NCBI RefSeq assembly: GCF_000960995.1 | Contig: NZ_CP009434.1 | Span: 620,001 to 684,000, forward strand | Length of the DNA: 64,000 nt | Origin: Burkholderia glumae LMG 2196 = ATCC 33617 | GTDB taxonomy: Bacteria > Pseudomonadota > Gammaproteobacteria > Burkholderiales > Burkholderiaceae | Direction of reading: 5' to 3' | In this document: piece after piece, positions 17,095 to 25,526 of the stretch | Position numbering within the stretch: the first letter of the stretch is position 1 | How the letters are laid out: the number at the start of each line of letters is the position of its first letter | Position numbers and translations under genes: made by a program | The notes under the pieces: model-generated | What the model saw: only the letters and a program-made list of their open reading frames with translations | Database searches by the model: none | Told to the model about the DNA's origin: nothing

Positions 17095-17780
17095 TTGGGC
17101 ATCACAGATCGAGGGTCTAAAGTAATTATCGCAAATTTAAAGTTTAGAGGTGTATGCCCTAAGTGCGGGAAAAATGCCACTTTCCTAGTTGAGGATTGCA
17201 GCCCCGGAAATCAATCCCGAATTGCTGAAGATTTCTATCGAGATAGATGGGCAGAGTTTGAATATTTTTATTTTCTATTTCTTCAAAATTTCCAAATTGC
17301 CTGCATTTTATTGGTGCAAACATTGCGGCGCTTGTTGATGAGGGAGAAAAATAAAAATACTAATCTCAAGGTGTTTGCAAATGGCCAAGGAGATTTGATT
17401 GAAGGGGGGATTCAAATGCTTATTGATCGTCCGCCGCTTATTCCGCCGCATTACTCATCCGGAATGCTTGTGACTCAACCTTGCGATCTTTATAGGCAAG
17501 CCAGGCTATGCTTTGAAATGAACGCTTGGGATGCGGTAGGAATGCTTTGCAGGAAAATAATTGATATACAGACAATTGAAAAATGGGATGGAAAAAAATG
17601 TCAATCCAATGTCAATCTCACTTTTCGATCGAATCAAGATAATTTACAAAGATAGGGGGAGAATTGCCTTGCGCATGCGGTAAGAATGATCGGCAATGAT
17701 CCGGCGCACAGTGTCGTTGCTTTTGGTAGAGATGATGCTGAATCAAGAATTGTATTCGCGCGAGGCTTTTTGTAATGTGT
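17095..17780 (+). pseudogene. Frameshifted DUF4145-type gene
   Basis: AT-rich. An N-terminal zinc-ribbon-like part (CPKCGKNATF) and the segment PCDLYRQARLCFEMNAWDAVGMLCRKIID are present in one frame ending at 17655, followed in another frame by AVRMIGNDPAHSVVAFGRDDAESR (about 17679-17750). The order matches DUF4145 proteins, which often occur in restriction or defence loci. At least one frameshift separates the halves, so no full product is made. The true start was not located. Confidence 0.6.
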
Positions 17781-17789
17781 CGCAAAATA

Positions 17790-18630
17790 TAGTATTTATT
17801 GAAATAATATCACTTATTTTTTGGCTATTTTTGAAATGTCTTATTTTCCGTGTCGAACTTGGCAATATTTTAAGTAAAAAATGATATTTCCTTGTTATTT
17901 CAAGCGGCCCCGGCCTCATGTTGTATGTCACTTGACAGGACGGATCTCGAGCTGCCTGCATGTCAACCCACTTGGCCGGACGATCTAATGATCGCTCGGC
18001 TCATCGATCGACGCTGGCGCATTAGCTTTGAGAATGATACACGGGATTGTCCGCCAGGCGTGCCGACTGCGCTGGCCGCTGGAACGCCCATCCATTGCGC
18101 TGCTGGTCTCTAAGCTCTGTCGAGACAACTAGGCGAGGTCGTGACATTCTCGGGGACGACTTTTCTGAGAATTTTCGGGGCCACGGACATCTTTTCTGAG
18201 ACGACAGGCATGCGGTGTCTCAAAAAAGATGTCCACGTCCTTGATTTTTCCAGGGTGATAAAGACACCTATTTTGAAAGCCTACACCAGCCGATTCGAGG
18301 AGCTGGCGCAGCGCCTGGCCGGGAATGGCCGCGATGCGCTTGCGGCAGCTGCCCGCGACGGCCAGATCCTGCCGCTCGCGGCGGCGGCACGACGCCGCGG
18401 TCCTGGTCCGACAGCCGCCGCGCCTGGGTGGACAGCGCCCGGCAGCCGGTGAGCGGCGCCGCCCTGTCCACCGAAACGGTGAAGTCGATGCCGTACTCGG
18501 CGTATCCCAAATCGACGCCATCCGGTCCCGCGCGCCTTCGAGGTCGGGACGCAGCGCGTCGATACCGCGAGCCTCATCGGTACCGGGCAAGCAGGCGGGC
18601 GCGCCATGCCGCCGCTCAGGAGCGTCCCGC
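17790..18630. other. Island boundary without a supported gene
   Basis: AT-rich sequence to about 17890, then abrupt return to high GC. It contains the inverted repeat at 18185-18234. Between 18280 and 18630 several short frames overlap on both strands but none has a start, ribosome site or recognisable family; it may be a decayed gene end. Confidence 0.4.
18185..18234. repeat. Inverted repeat with AGATGTCC arms
   Basis: GGACATCTTTTCTGAGAC (18185-18202) pairs with GTCTCAAAAAAGATGTCC (18217-18234), 17 of 18 bases with a 14-base loop. The related words TTCTCGGGGACGACTTTTCTGAGAA lie just upstream (18147-18171). It could be two IS ends left face to face or a strong terminator; it lies at the junction of the AT-rich island and the core-like DNA. 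Confidence 0.55.
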
Positions 18631-20199
18631 TCAGGCAAGCGAGGGAAGCCTGAACGTCGAGACGGCCTGCTTCAAGCCTTGCGCCAGTTCGTCCAGCGAT
18701 TGCGCCGCGCCCGCCGCCTGCTCGACCAAGGCCGCGTTTTGCTGCGTCACCTCGTCCATTTGAGACAGCACGTGATCGACCTGCTCGATGCCGCGGCTTT
18801 GCACCTGCGAGGCGGCGGCAATATCGCCAAGCAGCCTGGAGACGTCGTCTACCGCCCGCTGCAGCGAGCCGATCGTTTTGCCGAGGGCGGCGATCTGGGT
18901 CTCGCCGCGATGGACGATGGCGGTGGATGACTCGACTAGCGCGCCGATCTCCTTGGCGGCCGCGGCCGAGCGCTGCGCGAGATTGCGTACCTCGCCGGCG
19001 ACCACCGCGAAGCCGCGCCCGTGCTCGCCGGCGCGCGCGGACTCGACCGCCGCGTTCAAGGCAAGGATATTGGTCTGAAACGCGATGCCTTCGATCAGGC
19101 CGGTGATATCGGCAATTTTGCGCGAGCTGCCACCGATCTCGGCCATGGTTCGCATCACGTCCTGCACGGCGGCATTGCCGGCGCCGGCCACCTCGGTCGC
19201 GCCGTGCGACAGCGCGCTGGCCTCACGCGCATCGTCGGCATTGCGCTTCACGCTGCCCGTGAGCTGGGCCATGTTGGCGACGGTATGTTCGAGCGAGGCG
19301 GCCTGTTGTTCGGTCCGCGTGGACAGCTCGCGCGTGCCATCGGCGATCTCGCGCGTGGCCAGAGTGACGTCATCGGCATGTCGCCGCACGCTTTCGACCA
19401 GCGTCCTCAACCCGTGCAGCATCTCGTCCAGCGCCACGACGAGGCTGCCCGCGCGGACCGCGGCGACGGGCGGCGCCCGAGACAGATCCCCCTGCGCGAC
19501 GAGGTGCACGAAATGGCGCGCGACGGCCGGCTCCGCGCCCAGCTCGCGCCTCAGACTGCGGGCGATGCCGATGCCGACGGCCATCACCAGCGCCGTGCAG
19601 CCGATCAGCGCGATCCCGAGCACCAGCCGGGCGGTACGATAATCCCGCAGATTACGTTCCTTGAGCGCCCGGTTGCGCTCCGTCTCGAAGTCGGCATAGC
19701 GCGTGATGCTGTCCTGCAGCGCCTGCATGGACGGGCCGGTGCGGGTCTCCAGCCAGGTGCCGGCTTCGGCGCGACGGCCTTGCTGGGTCAGCGTGACGAA
19801 CTGGTCGAAATCGGGCGCGGCGCGTCGATCGTTGGCCTCGTAGATGGCATCGACGAGCGCAGCGGCCCCGGCGGCGTCGCGATTCGCGCGGCGCAAGGCT
19901 TCGCGCTCCTCCAGAAAGCGCTGCTTCGCGGCGTAGCCGCGCTTGGCCAGGGCGGCCTGCGTCGCCGGGTCCGCGACCAGCAGCATGGTCTTCACCGCAT
20001 CGGTACCGATGAACACCTGTCGCGACAGATCCGTGGCCAGCGCCAGTTTGACGTTGCCGTCGTCGACCACCTGCTCGAGCCGCGCATTGGCGCGTGCGAG
20101 CTGCCAGAGCGCGAAGCCGCCGCAGGTGGCGAACGCCAGCGTCAGCGAGCCGAAGGCAAGCGCGAGACGCGCGGAAACGGTAAGCGTGGATTTGGCCAT
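18631..20199 (-). CDS. Methyl-accepting chemotaxis protein linked to the indole cluster
   Basis: 522-residue transmembrane chemoreceptor. Helix 1 is at residues ~10-32 (ALAFGSLTLAFATCGGFALW), followed by a 160-residue periplasmic four-helix-bundle-type sensor. Helix 2 is at ~193-215 (ARLVLGIALIGCTALVMAVGIGI), then a HAMP linker, and a cytoplasmic signalling domain with the hairpin tip IAFQTNILALNAAVESARAGEHGRGFAVVAGEVRNLAQRSA. It controls CheA activity in response to a ligand. It lies 100 bases downstream of the outer-membrane channel gene in the same direction as the iif-like genes, suggesting taxis toward (or away from) indole or a product; that ligand is inferred. No C-terminal CheR-binding pentapeptide is seen. 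Confidence 0.92.
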   Translation of the reverse strand: MAKSTLTVSARLALAFGSLTLAFATCGGFALWQLARANARLEQVVDDGNVKLALATDLSRQVFIGTDAVKTMLLVADPATQAALAKRGYAAKQRFLEEREALRRANRDAAGAAALVDAIYEANDRRAAPDFDQFVTLTQQGRRAEAGTWLETRTGPSMQALQDSITRYADFETERNRALKERNLRDYRTARLVLGIALIGCTALVMAVGIGIARSLRRELGAEPAVARHFVHLVAQGDLSRAPPVAAVRAGSLVVALDEMLHGLRTLVESVRRHADDVTLATREIADGTRELSTRTEQQAASLEHTVANMAQLTGSVKRNADDAREASALSHGATEVAGAGNAAVQDVMRTMAEIGGSSRKIADITGLIEGIAFQTNILALNAAVESARAGEHGRGFAVVAGEVRNLAQRSAAAAKEIGALVESSTAIVHRGETQIAALGKTIGSLQRAVDDVSRLLGDIAAASQVQSRGIEQVDHVLSQMDEVTQQNAALVEQAAGAAQSLDELAQGLKQAVSTFRLPSLA

Positions 20200-20299
20200 G
20201 ATAGTGGGCGCCGCTCTGTCCGAATGGCAACGCGGGCGCTCGCCCGCGGTCGAGGGGGTTCGATGCGATCGGAGCTGGAGATCGCAGCGACCGGCGCGT

Positions 20300-21247
20300 T
20301 CAGTCGAAATGATGCACGTAGCGCAGTATCGCGCGCGTACCTTGCGGTCGATTCCGTGCGTCCCGCTCGAAATACGCGTTGAACATCAGATGATCCTGCG
20401 GCGAAAAGCTGACCATCGCGCCGGGACCGATTGCCCATACGCCTTCGCGCGTGCCGGACACATCCTGGCCATTGGCCTTCATGTCGGTGATCTGGCGCAG
20501 CCAGTAGCCGTTCAGCCCGATTCGCAACCCCGGGCGCAGCTCGTACTCGGTCGCGAAGTTGGCATGCACGGCCTGGCCCGCCTGGGTGGAGGTCACGTCC
20601 GGGCCGAGCGCGGTGGCGGGCTCGTGGTTGCTCGAATTCCACAGATAGTGAAGGCGCCAGGAGAACGTCCACTTCGGCGTCAGCCAGACGGTTGCGGCCC
20701 AATACGGATCGAACGACCAGAAATGACTGCCCGGATTGATCGCCCGCGACGGATCGTAGGCGCCGGTCGGCACGATGAACTGCAGTTCGACGCGCTGGGC
20801 GAAGCGCGGCCCGGACGCGCCCATGAGCGGATCCGACTGCAGGAACGGCCCGATCACGAGATCGCCGAAGCCCGCCCGCCCGTTGAGCGCCATGTTGTTC
20901 AAGCCGTCGTCGGTATGGGCGGCGGCCACCCACGGCACAATGACGTCGAGCCCGGGATGGAAGCCGCCGACTTTCACGGGTGCCTGATACACGAGCTGGC
21001 TCAGGCCCGCGAAGACATCGACCGACTGCCAGGGCAGGGCCACGCGATTGCCGGCATTGTCGTTGATGCGCGACGCGCTGTAGTACTCCAGGTACTGCGT
21101 GGCATACCAGCCGGAACCGGCGGGCGGCAGGCCGTCGAGAAAGCTCGTGAAGCCGAGATTCAGCGAAGGCAGGTCGGCCGCGCTGGCCGTGCCGCAGGCG
21201 GCCGTGGCCAGCGCCACCGCGGCGAGCTTTCGAATACGATGTGTCAT
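20300..21247 (-). CDS. Outer-membrane channel, phenol MetA-pathway type
   Basis: 315 residues with an N-terminal signal peptide (MTHRIRKLAAVALATAACGTASA). The mature part alternates short hydrophobic strands and polar turns and ends in aromatic residues (ILRYVHHFD), as for beta-barrels. It resembles the MetA-pathway phenol degradation family (PF13557), outer-membrane channels found in aromatic catabolic operons. The ATG at 21247 is chosen because it gives the signal peptide. It lies 35 bases downstream of the flavin reductase gene. Likely imports a hydrophobic aromatic substrate such as indole; substrate is inferred from context. Confidence 0.8.
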   Translation of the reverse strand: MTHRIRKLAAVALATAACGTASAADLPSLNLGFTSFLDGLPPAGSGWYATQYLEYYSASRINDNAGNRVALPWQSVDVFAGLSQLVYQAPVKVGGFHPGLDVIVPWVAAAHTDDGLNNMALNGRAGFGDLVIGPFLQSDPLMGASGPRFAQRVELQFIVPTGAYDPSRAINPGSHFWSFDPYWAATVWLTPKWTFSWRLHYLWNSSNHEPATALGPDVTSTQAGQAVHANFATEYELRPGLRIGLNGYWLRQITDMKANGQDVSGTREGVWAIGPGAMVSFSPQDHLMFNAYFERDARNRPQGTRAILRYVHHFD

Positions 21248-21282
21248 GGGGCGCCTGTGGGACGATGATGGACGACGAATGG

Positions 21283-21843
21283 CTATGCCTTCGCTACAGC
21301 CGGGTGCTCGGCGAGCGCTTGATACCGGCCGCCGTGGAACACCAGCGGCGCCTTGCCGAACACATCGAAATGCTCGACCTGGCCGATGAAGATCAGGTGA
21401 TCGCCGCCTTCGTACTGGCCGACGTTGCGGCAGATGAGCCGCGCGCTCGTGCCTTCCAGGCATGGCACGCGCGTCGAGGCCGAGGCCGTGTGCGGCACCC
21501 CTTCAAACTTGTCTTCCGCGGGGCGTGCGAAGTGGCTCGACAGCGGGATCTGGTCATGCGCGAGAATGTTGACCGCGAAATGCTCGGCTTGCTGAAAGTC
21601 GGCACAGCTCGGTGCAGCCTTGCGCAGACTCCACAGGATCAAGGGTGGGTCGAGCGACAGCGAAGAAAACGAATTCGCGGTCAGGCCGATGCGCCGGCCG
21701 CTCGCCGTGCGAGTGGTGACCACGGTCACGCCGGTGGCGAACTGACCGAACACCGAGCGCAGCTGCGCGGGATCGAGCGCCGGCGCAGCGGCGCATTCAA
21801 AGTCGAGTGAAGCGTTCATGGCGACGGTTCCGGTGACGTTCAT
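21283..21843 (-). CDS. iifD: Flavin reductase component of indole monooxygenase (IifD/StyB-like)
   Basis: 187 residues of the flavin reductase-like (FMN-binding split-barrel) family. Typical motifs: FGQFATGVTVVTT near the N terminus, GLTANSFSSLSLDPPLILWSL, and FAVNILAHDQ. It reduces FAD/FMN with NAD(P)H and passes it to the monooxygenase. The ATG at 21843 overlaps the stop of the monooxygenase gene (ATGA); an alternative ATG at 21819 would remove eight residues. Coupling indicates balanced synthesis of the two components. The name follows the iif indole cluster of Acinetobacter and is by context. Confidence 0.82.
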   Translation of the reverse strand: MNVTGTVAMNASLDFECAAAPALDPAQLRSVFGQFATGVTVVTTRTASGRRIGLTANSFSSLSLDPPLILWSLRKAAPSCADFQQAEHFAVNILAHDQIPLSSHFARPAEDKFEGVPHTASASTRVPCLEGTSARLICRNVGQYEGGDHLIFIGQVEHFDVFGKAPLVFHGGRYQALAEHPAVAKA

Positions 21844-23078
21844 GCGGCGCAGGCGAGGTGCTCCCGAATCTCGGCCGAGCACGCCTGCGGGTCGAACCAC
21901 CACGGCGAGAATTCGCGCGGATCGTCGAAGGCGTTGACGATGCGCGCGGCCAGCGACGGCGAGGTGCTGGCCGCGCCGAGCAGGTCGACCAGATGCGGCG
22001 GCGGCGGCGTCAGCAGCGAGTTGGTCCAGCGCACGACGTGCTGCGCGTACGACCAATAGCGCTCGAAGGTGGCCTGCATCCAGTCCTCGCCGAACGGTGC
22101 CGATTCGTGCGCGAGAATGGCGTCCAGGTAGACGCTGGCGCATTTGGCCGCGCTGTTCGACCCCTGGCCCGTGATCGGATCGTTGACCACCACGGCATCG
22201 GCCATGCCGAATACCGCGCGGCCCGACGGCAGACGGAACGACGGATTGCGCACGCACGGCGTGAAGCGTCCGGACAGGGTGCCGTTCGCATCGCTCAATT
22301 CGACGTTGCGACAGCGTTCGGCCTCCCAGGGCAGGTACTGGCGGACGATCGACAGGCTGCGCTCCAGATGCTGCTCGGGGCTCTGCACGTCGCCCCAGCA
22401 GTCGAGCGGGCCGCCCGGGATGCCCTCGAATACCATGATCTCGCAGGGGCCCGACAGCGTGAGCGCGGGGAAAACGAAGTACTCGCCGATGCCGGGCAGA
22501 AGATTGAAGCGCACGCGCGAATACGGCGTACTGGGCGTCATGCCGGTCACGTAGGTCAGCGCCAGCGCGCGCTGCGGACGGTCGAACGCCGAACGCGACG
22601 CGTCGCGCCCGAACAGATTGACGATGTCGCCCTTGCCGGCCGCCAGCAGGACCAGGTCGTGGCTTTGCGCGAGCGCCTCCAGCTCGGGAATGCCCACGTC
22701 GCCGAGCTGAACCTGTGCGCCGCGGCGTTCGACTTCGAGCAGCCACGCCGACATTTTCAGGCGTTGATCGACCGACTGCGCGTACCGGGTCAGCCGCGAC
22801 GACCATTCGAATGCCTTGGCACCCCGGCCGTCGGGCGACACGAGCGTCAGGCTGATCCCTTCCACCGAGGGACAGCTCTCCTCCCAGTGGTTGAGGCCCA
22901 GATCGCGCTCGATCTGCAGCGCCGAGTGGAACATGCACTGGCTCGACATCACGCGGCCCGAGCGGATCGATTCCGCATCGCGGTTGGTGGCGAGCGTGAC
23001 GTGATATCCCTGGTCGAGCAGGGCGAATGCAAGCTGCAGGCCGGACTGGCCAGCACCGACAATGGCGATTCGTCTCAT
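21840..23078 (-). CDS. iifC: Indole/styrene monooxygenase oxygenase subunit (IifC/StyA-like)
   Basis: 412 residues; group E flavoprotein monooxygenase. The N-terminal FAD-binding Rossmann motif is RRIAIVGAGQSGLQLAFAL, followed by the StyA-type segments VMSSQCMFHSALQIERDLGLNHW and LVLLAAGKGDIVNLFGRD. GMADAVVVNDPITGQGSNSAAKCA is the second FAD motif. Such enzymes epoxidise styrene or hydroxylate indole with flavin supplied by the reductase. The adjacent SDR and DLH/SnoaL genes are those of the indole pathway, not of styrene oxide breakdown, so indole is the likelier substrate; the product would be indole 2,3-dihydrodiol. It follows the SDR gene by 51 bases. Confidence 0.82.
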   Translation of the reverse strand: MRRIAIVGAGQSGLQLAFALLDQGYHVTLATNRDAESIRSGRVMSSQCMFHSALQIERDLGLNHWEESCPSVEGISLTLVSPDGRGAKAFEWSSRLTRYAQSVDQRLKMSAWLLEVERRGAQVQLGDVGIPELEALAQSHDLVLLAAGKGDIVNLFGRDASRSAFDRPQRALALTYVTGMTPSTPYSRVRFNLLPGIGEYFVFPALTLSGPCEIMVFEGIPGGPLDCWGDVQSPEQHLERSLSIVRQYLPWEAERCRNVELSDANGTLSGRFTPCVRNPSFRLPSGRAVFGMADAVVVNDPITGQGSNSAAKCASVYLDAILAHESAPFGEDWMQATFERYWSYAQHVVRWTNSLLTPPPPHLVDLLGAASTSPSLAARIVNAFDDPREFSPWWFDPQACSAEIREHLACAA

Positions 23079-23129
23079 TTGGATTCCTTATTGATGGAAA
23101 GAGTGAATGGGGCGCGTGAGCCTCGTCCG

Positions 23130-23918
23130 TTATTCGGTGAGCCGGGGAATCGCGGGCTGAGCCTGCTCGGGGCCCATGGCGGAGTAGCCGCCATCCACGG
23201 CATAGTCCGCGCCAGTCACGAAACTCGCCGCATCGCTGCAGAGGAAGGTGACCACGCGTGCGACTTCCTCGGGATCGCCCACTCGGCCGAGCAAATGATA
23301 GGGCGCCGCCACGCGGTCGGTCTTGGCACGGTCGCCATGGGTGAGATCGTCCATCAGCCGGGACCAGGTCCAGCCCGGCGACACCGAGTTGACGCGGATG
23401 TGGTCCCGCGCGAAATCCATTGCCATGCTGCGCGTGAGCTGCCGGATCGCGGCTTTGGAGGTCGGATAGAGCCAGCGCCCGGTCTGGGCGCAACTGGCGG
23501 AAATCGAGCTGAAATTCACCACGGCGCCGCCGCCGCGCTTCACCATGTAGGGGTGCGCGGCCAGGCTCAGCATGACGGCGGAGACCACGTTCACGTCCAT
23601 CGCGCCCAGCCAGTCGTTGCGGCTCGCCTGCATGCCGTTGTCGACATAGCTGCACGCCAGGTTGACGAGGATGTCCACGCTGCCGAAGCGGTCCGCGACC
23701 CCGGCAACGGCGTGTTGAATCGCGTGGTCGTCGGTGATGTCGACGGCCATGAAAACCGCGTGTTCGCCGATCGATTCCGCGACGCGCGCTCCGTTGTCGC
23801 GATCGATGTCGAAAATCGCCACGCGGGCGCCCGCGGCGACGAGATCACGTGCCACGGCCGCGCCGATCAGGGTCGCGCCGCCGGTGACGATCGCCACCTT
23901 GTCATTCAGATCGATCAT
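23130..23918 (-). CDS. iifB: Short-chain dehydrogenase/reductase (IifB-like)
   Basis: 262 residues, classical SDR. The cofactor motif is TGGATLIGAAVARDL (TGxxxxxG), the NLACS (NNAG-like) strand follows, the catalytic Ser is in NFSSISAS, and Tyr-x3-Lys is in RWLYPTSKAA (Y, K intact). Asp in the AIFDIDRDN strand suggests NAD preference. In the iif pathway this enzyme oxidises indole 2,3-dihydrodiol to 3-hydroxyindolin-2-one. It lies between the DLH/SnoaL and monooxygenase genes, 21 bases after the former. Assignment to this step rests on synteny. Confidence 0.8.
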   Translation of the reverse strand: MIDLNDKVAIVTGGATLIGAAVARDLVAAGARVAIFDIDRDNGARVAESIGEHAVFMAVDITDDHAIQHAVAGVADRFGSVDILVNLACSYVDNGMQASRNDWLGAMDVNVVSAVMLSLAAHPYMVKRGGGAVVNFSSISASCAQTGRWLYPTSKAAIRQLTRSMAMDFARDHIRVNSVSPGWTWSRLMDDLTHGDRAKTDRVAAPYHLLGRVGDPEEVARVVTFLCSDAASFVTGADYAVDGGYSAMGPEQAQPAIPRLTE

Positions 23919-23939
23919 CAGTGTTCTCCTTGAAGCGGA

Positions 23940-25187
23940 TCAGGGGGTGTCGTGAGCGGCGGCCTCGCGCCGCCAGTTCGGCATCAGCCGGTTCGAGGGC
24001 ACGGTCTCGTCGAGGAGCTTGCGGGCCGTTTCCACGCCCGCGACCGGCAGGCCGGCGGGATCGAGCAGTCCGATCTGCACCAGTACGCTGGCCTGATCCC
24101 AATAGATATGCTCGTGATAGAGCTTGTCGCCGCGAAACTTCACGATCGCCACGAGCGGAATCTCGACACGCTTGCCGGTCGGCGCGACGCCCGGCAGCAT
24201 CCAGTCGATTGCCGTCGTATGCGTGAAGCAGAACAGCAGTTCGTCGACGATCTGCGTGGCGCCGACGGTGCGCGACACCGGCGTGATGGTGGTGTCGGGC
24301 GGATTGGCGTGCACGAAATGATGGCGATAGAAATGCGCGAGTTCGTCGTGGCCGACGCCGCCGGTCAGCGTGGGAATGTGGTTGACGTACGGTTCGGCGA
24401 CCATGGTGGCCATCGTCGCCTCGACGTTGCGCGTATCGAACTCGTGCGCGAGATGGGTTTCCCAGAGCGCGGAAAGATCGTAGCGCGGGCCGATCGTTTC
24501 CCGAAACGCCGTCACCGAGCGCTGATGCGCCATCAAGGCCGATGCCTTGTCCCAATGCGCACTGCCGGTGCGGGCGAACGCGTGGTCGGCACCGGGGTAG
24601 GTGTAGAGTTCGACGTCGGGATGCCCCGCCAGCGTGCGGCCGATCTGCTCGCGCGCCTGCGGAGGACAGAAGCGGTCCTCACCGGCCATGTGCAGCACCA
24701 CGCGGCCGGTCAGCGACGCGGCCTCCGCCAGCGCCTGCTCGATGCCCACGCCGTAATAGCTGACCGCGCAAGCCACCTGCGGCAGGCGGCAGGCAGCCAG
24801 CCAGGCAAGCTTGCCGCCCAGGCAGAAGCCGAGGACGCCCGTGCCGCCGCTGCATTCCGGGCGCTGCGCCAGCACGTTCAGCGCGGCGGCGATATCGCCG
24901 ACCCCGAGATTTTCATCATACGTTTCGTAAAGTGCCATCGCGCGAGCGACGTCGTCGGGCGATTCGCCCAGTTCGATGCCCGGCTCGCGGCGCCAGAACA
25001 GATCGGGCAACAGCACCGTGTAGCCTTCTTCTGCGTAATAATCGGCCACCTCGCGCATGTGGCGGTTGGCGCCGAATATTTCGTGACACAACACGATCCC
25101 CGGCCCCTTGCCGCTCGCCGGCGTGCTCAGGTAGGCCTTGAAGCATTCGCCGCCCGGCAGCGCGATCTCGATCGTTTGCCCTTTCAT
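23940..25187 (-). CDS. iifA: DLH/SnoaL fusion, IifA-like cofactor-independent oxygenase
   Basis: 415 residues. Residues 1-~235 are a dienelactone-hydrolase-type alpha/beta hydrolase domain: LCHEIFGANRHMREVADYYAEEGY, nucleophile Cys in GVLGFCLGGKLAW, Asp in HMAGEDRFCPP and His in YPGADHAFAR. Residues ~245-400 are a SnoaL/NTF2-like domain (DTRNVEATMATMVAEPYVNHIP, DELLFCFTHTTAIDWMLPG). This domain pairing is that described for IifA, which converts 3-hydroxyindolin-2-one to anthranilate with O2 and no cofactor. The ATG at 25187 follows GGAGGAG; a nearby upstream ATG at 25199 has no better site. It is the first gene of the minus-strand unit, so its promoter lies in the gap to the AraC gene. Confidence 0.82.
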   Translation of the reverse strand: MKGQTIEIALPGGECFKAYLSTPASGKGPGIVLCHEIFGANRHMREVADYYAEEGYTVLLPDLFWRREPGIELGESPDDVARAMALYETYDENLGVGDIAAALNVLAQRPECSGGTGVLGFCLGGKLAWLAACRLPQVACAVSYYGVGIEQALAEAASLTGRVVLHMAGEDRFCPPQAREQIGRTLAGHPDVELYTYPGADHAFARTGSAHWDKASALMAHQRSVTAFRETIGPRYDLSALWETHLAHEFDTRNVEATMATMVAEPYVNHIPTLTGGVGHDELAHFYRHHFVHANPPDTTITPVSRTVGATQIVDELLFCFTHTTAIDWMLPGVAPTGKRVEIPLVAIVKFRGDKLYHEHIYWDQASVLVQIGLLDPAGLPVAGVETARKLLDETVPSNRLMPNWRREAAAHDTP

Positions 25188-25526
25188 GCGCTCCTCCATG
25201 GAATTGGTGTTGGCCTAGTATTGGTGGCCGAAACGGCGCCCTCTATCCGTTTCATTGAAACCTTATCCGGTGACTCCAGAAAATCGCGGTGCCCGCGGCG
25301 CAGCGCTCGACCCCGCGGGTTTATGCGGATGTAGGCGCGCGAGGCGCTCTTCTACGATGCGCACAGGCCCGCTTTTTGCCTTTTTTTGCCGTAAACCGGG
25401 TGGACCGCCCGATTGTCCGGATGCTCGCGTCGCTATCCGAATCCTCCGGGAATCCGGCCGTGCGGATCACCAAGACGGTGATAGATGCCCTCATGAAGTG
25501 CAGATCAGCGTGATGGGAGAACCTCG
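25188..25526. promoter_or_regulatory. Divergent promoter region between iif-like operon and AraC regulator
   Basis: 339 bases without a gene separate the two divergent starts, with GGGAGAACC before the regulator start at 25527. AraC-type regulators usually bind two direct half-sites here; no certain repeat could be assigned by eye. Confidence 0.55.

Noticed and set aside
18280..18630. A minus- or plus-strand gene between the island boundary and the chemoreceptor
   Set aside because: Three frames are open but none has start signals or family similarity.
21840..23078. Styrene degradation operon
   Set aside because: No styrene oxide isomerase or phenylacetaldehyde dehydrogenase gene is present; the accompanying SDR and DLH/SnoaL genes fit the indole route better.
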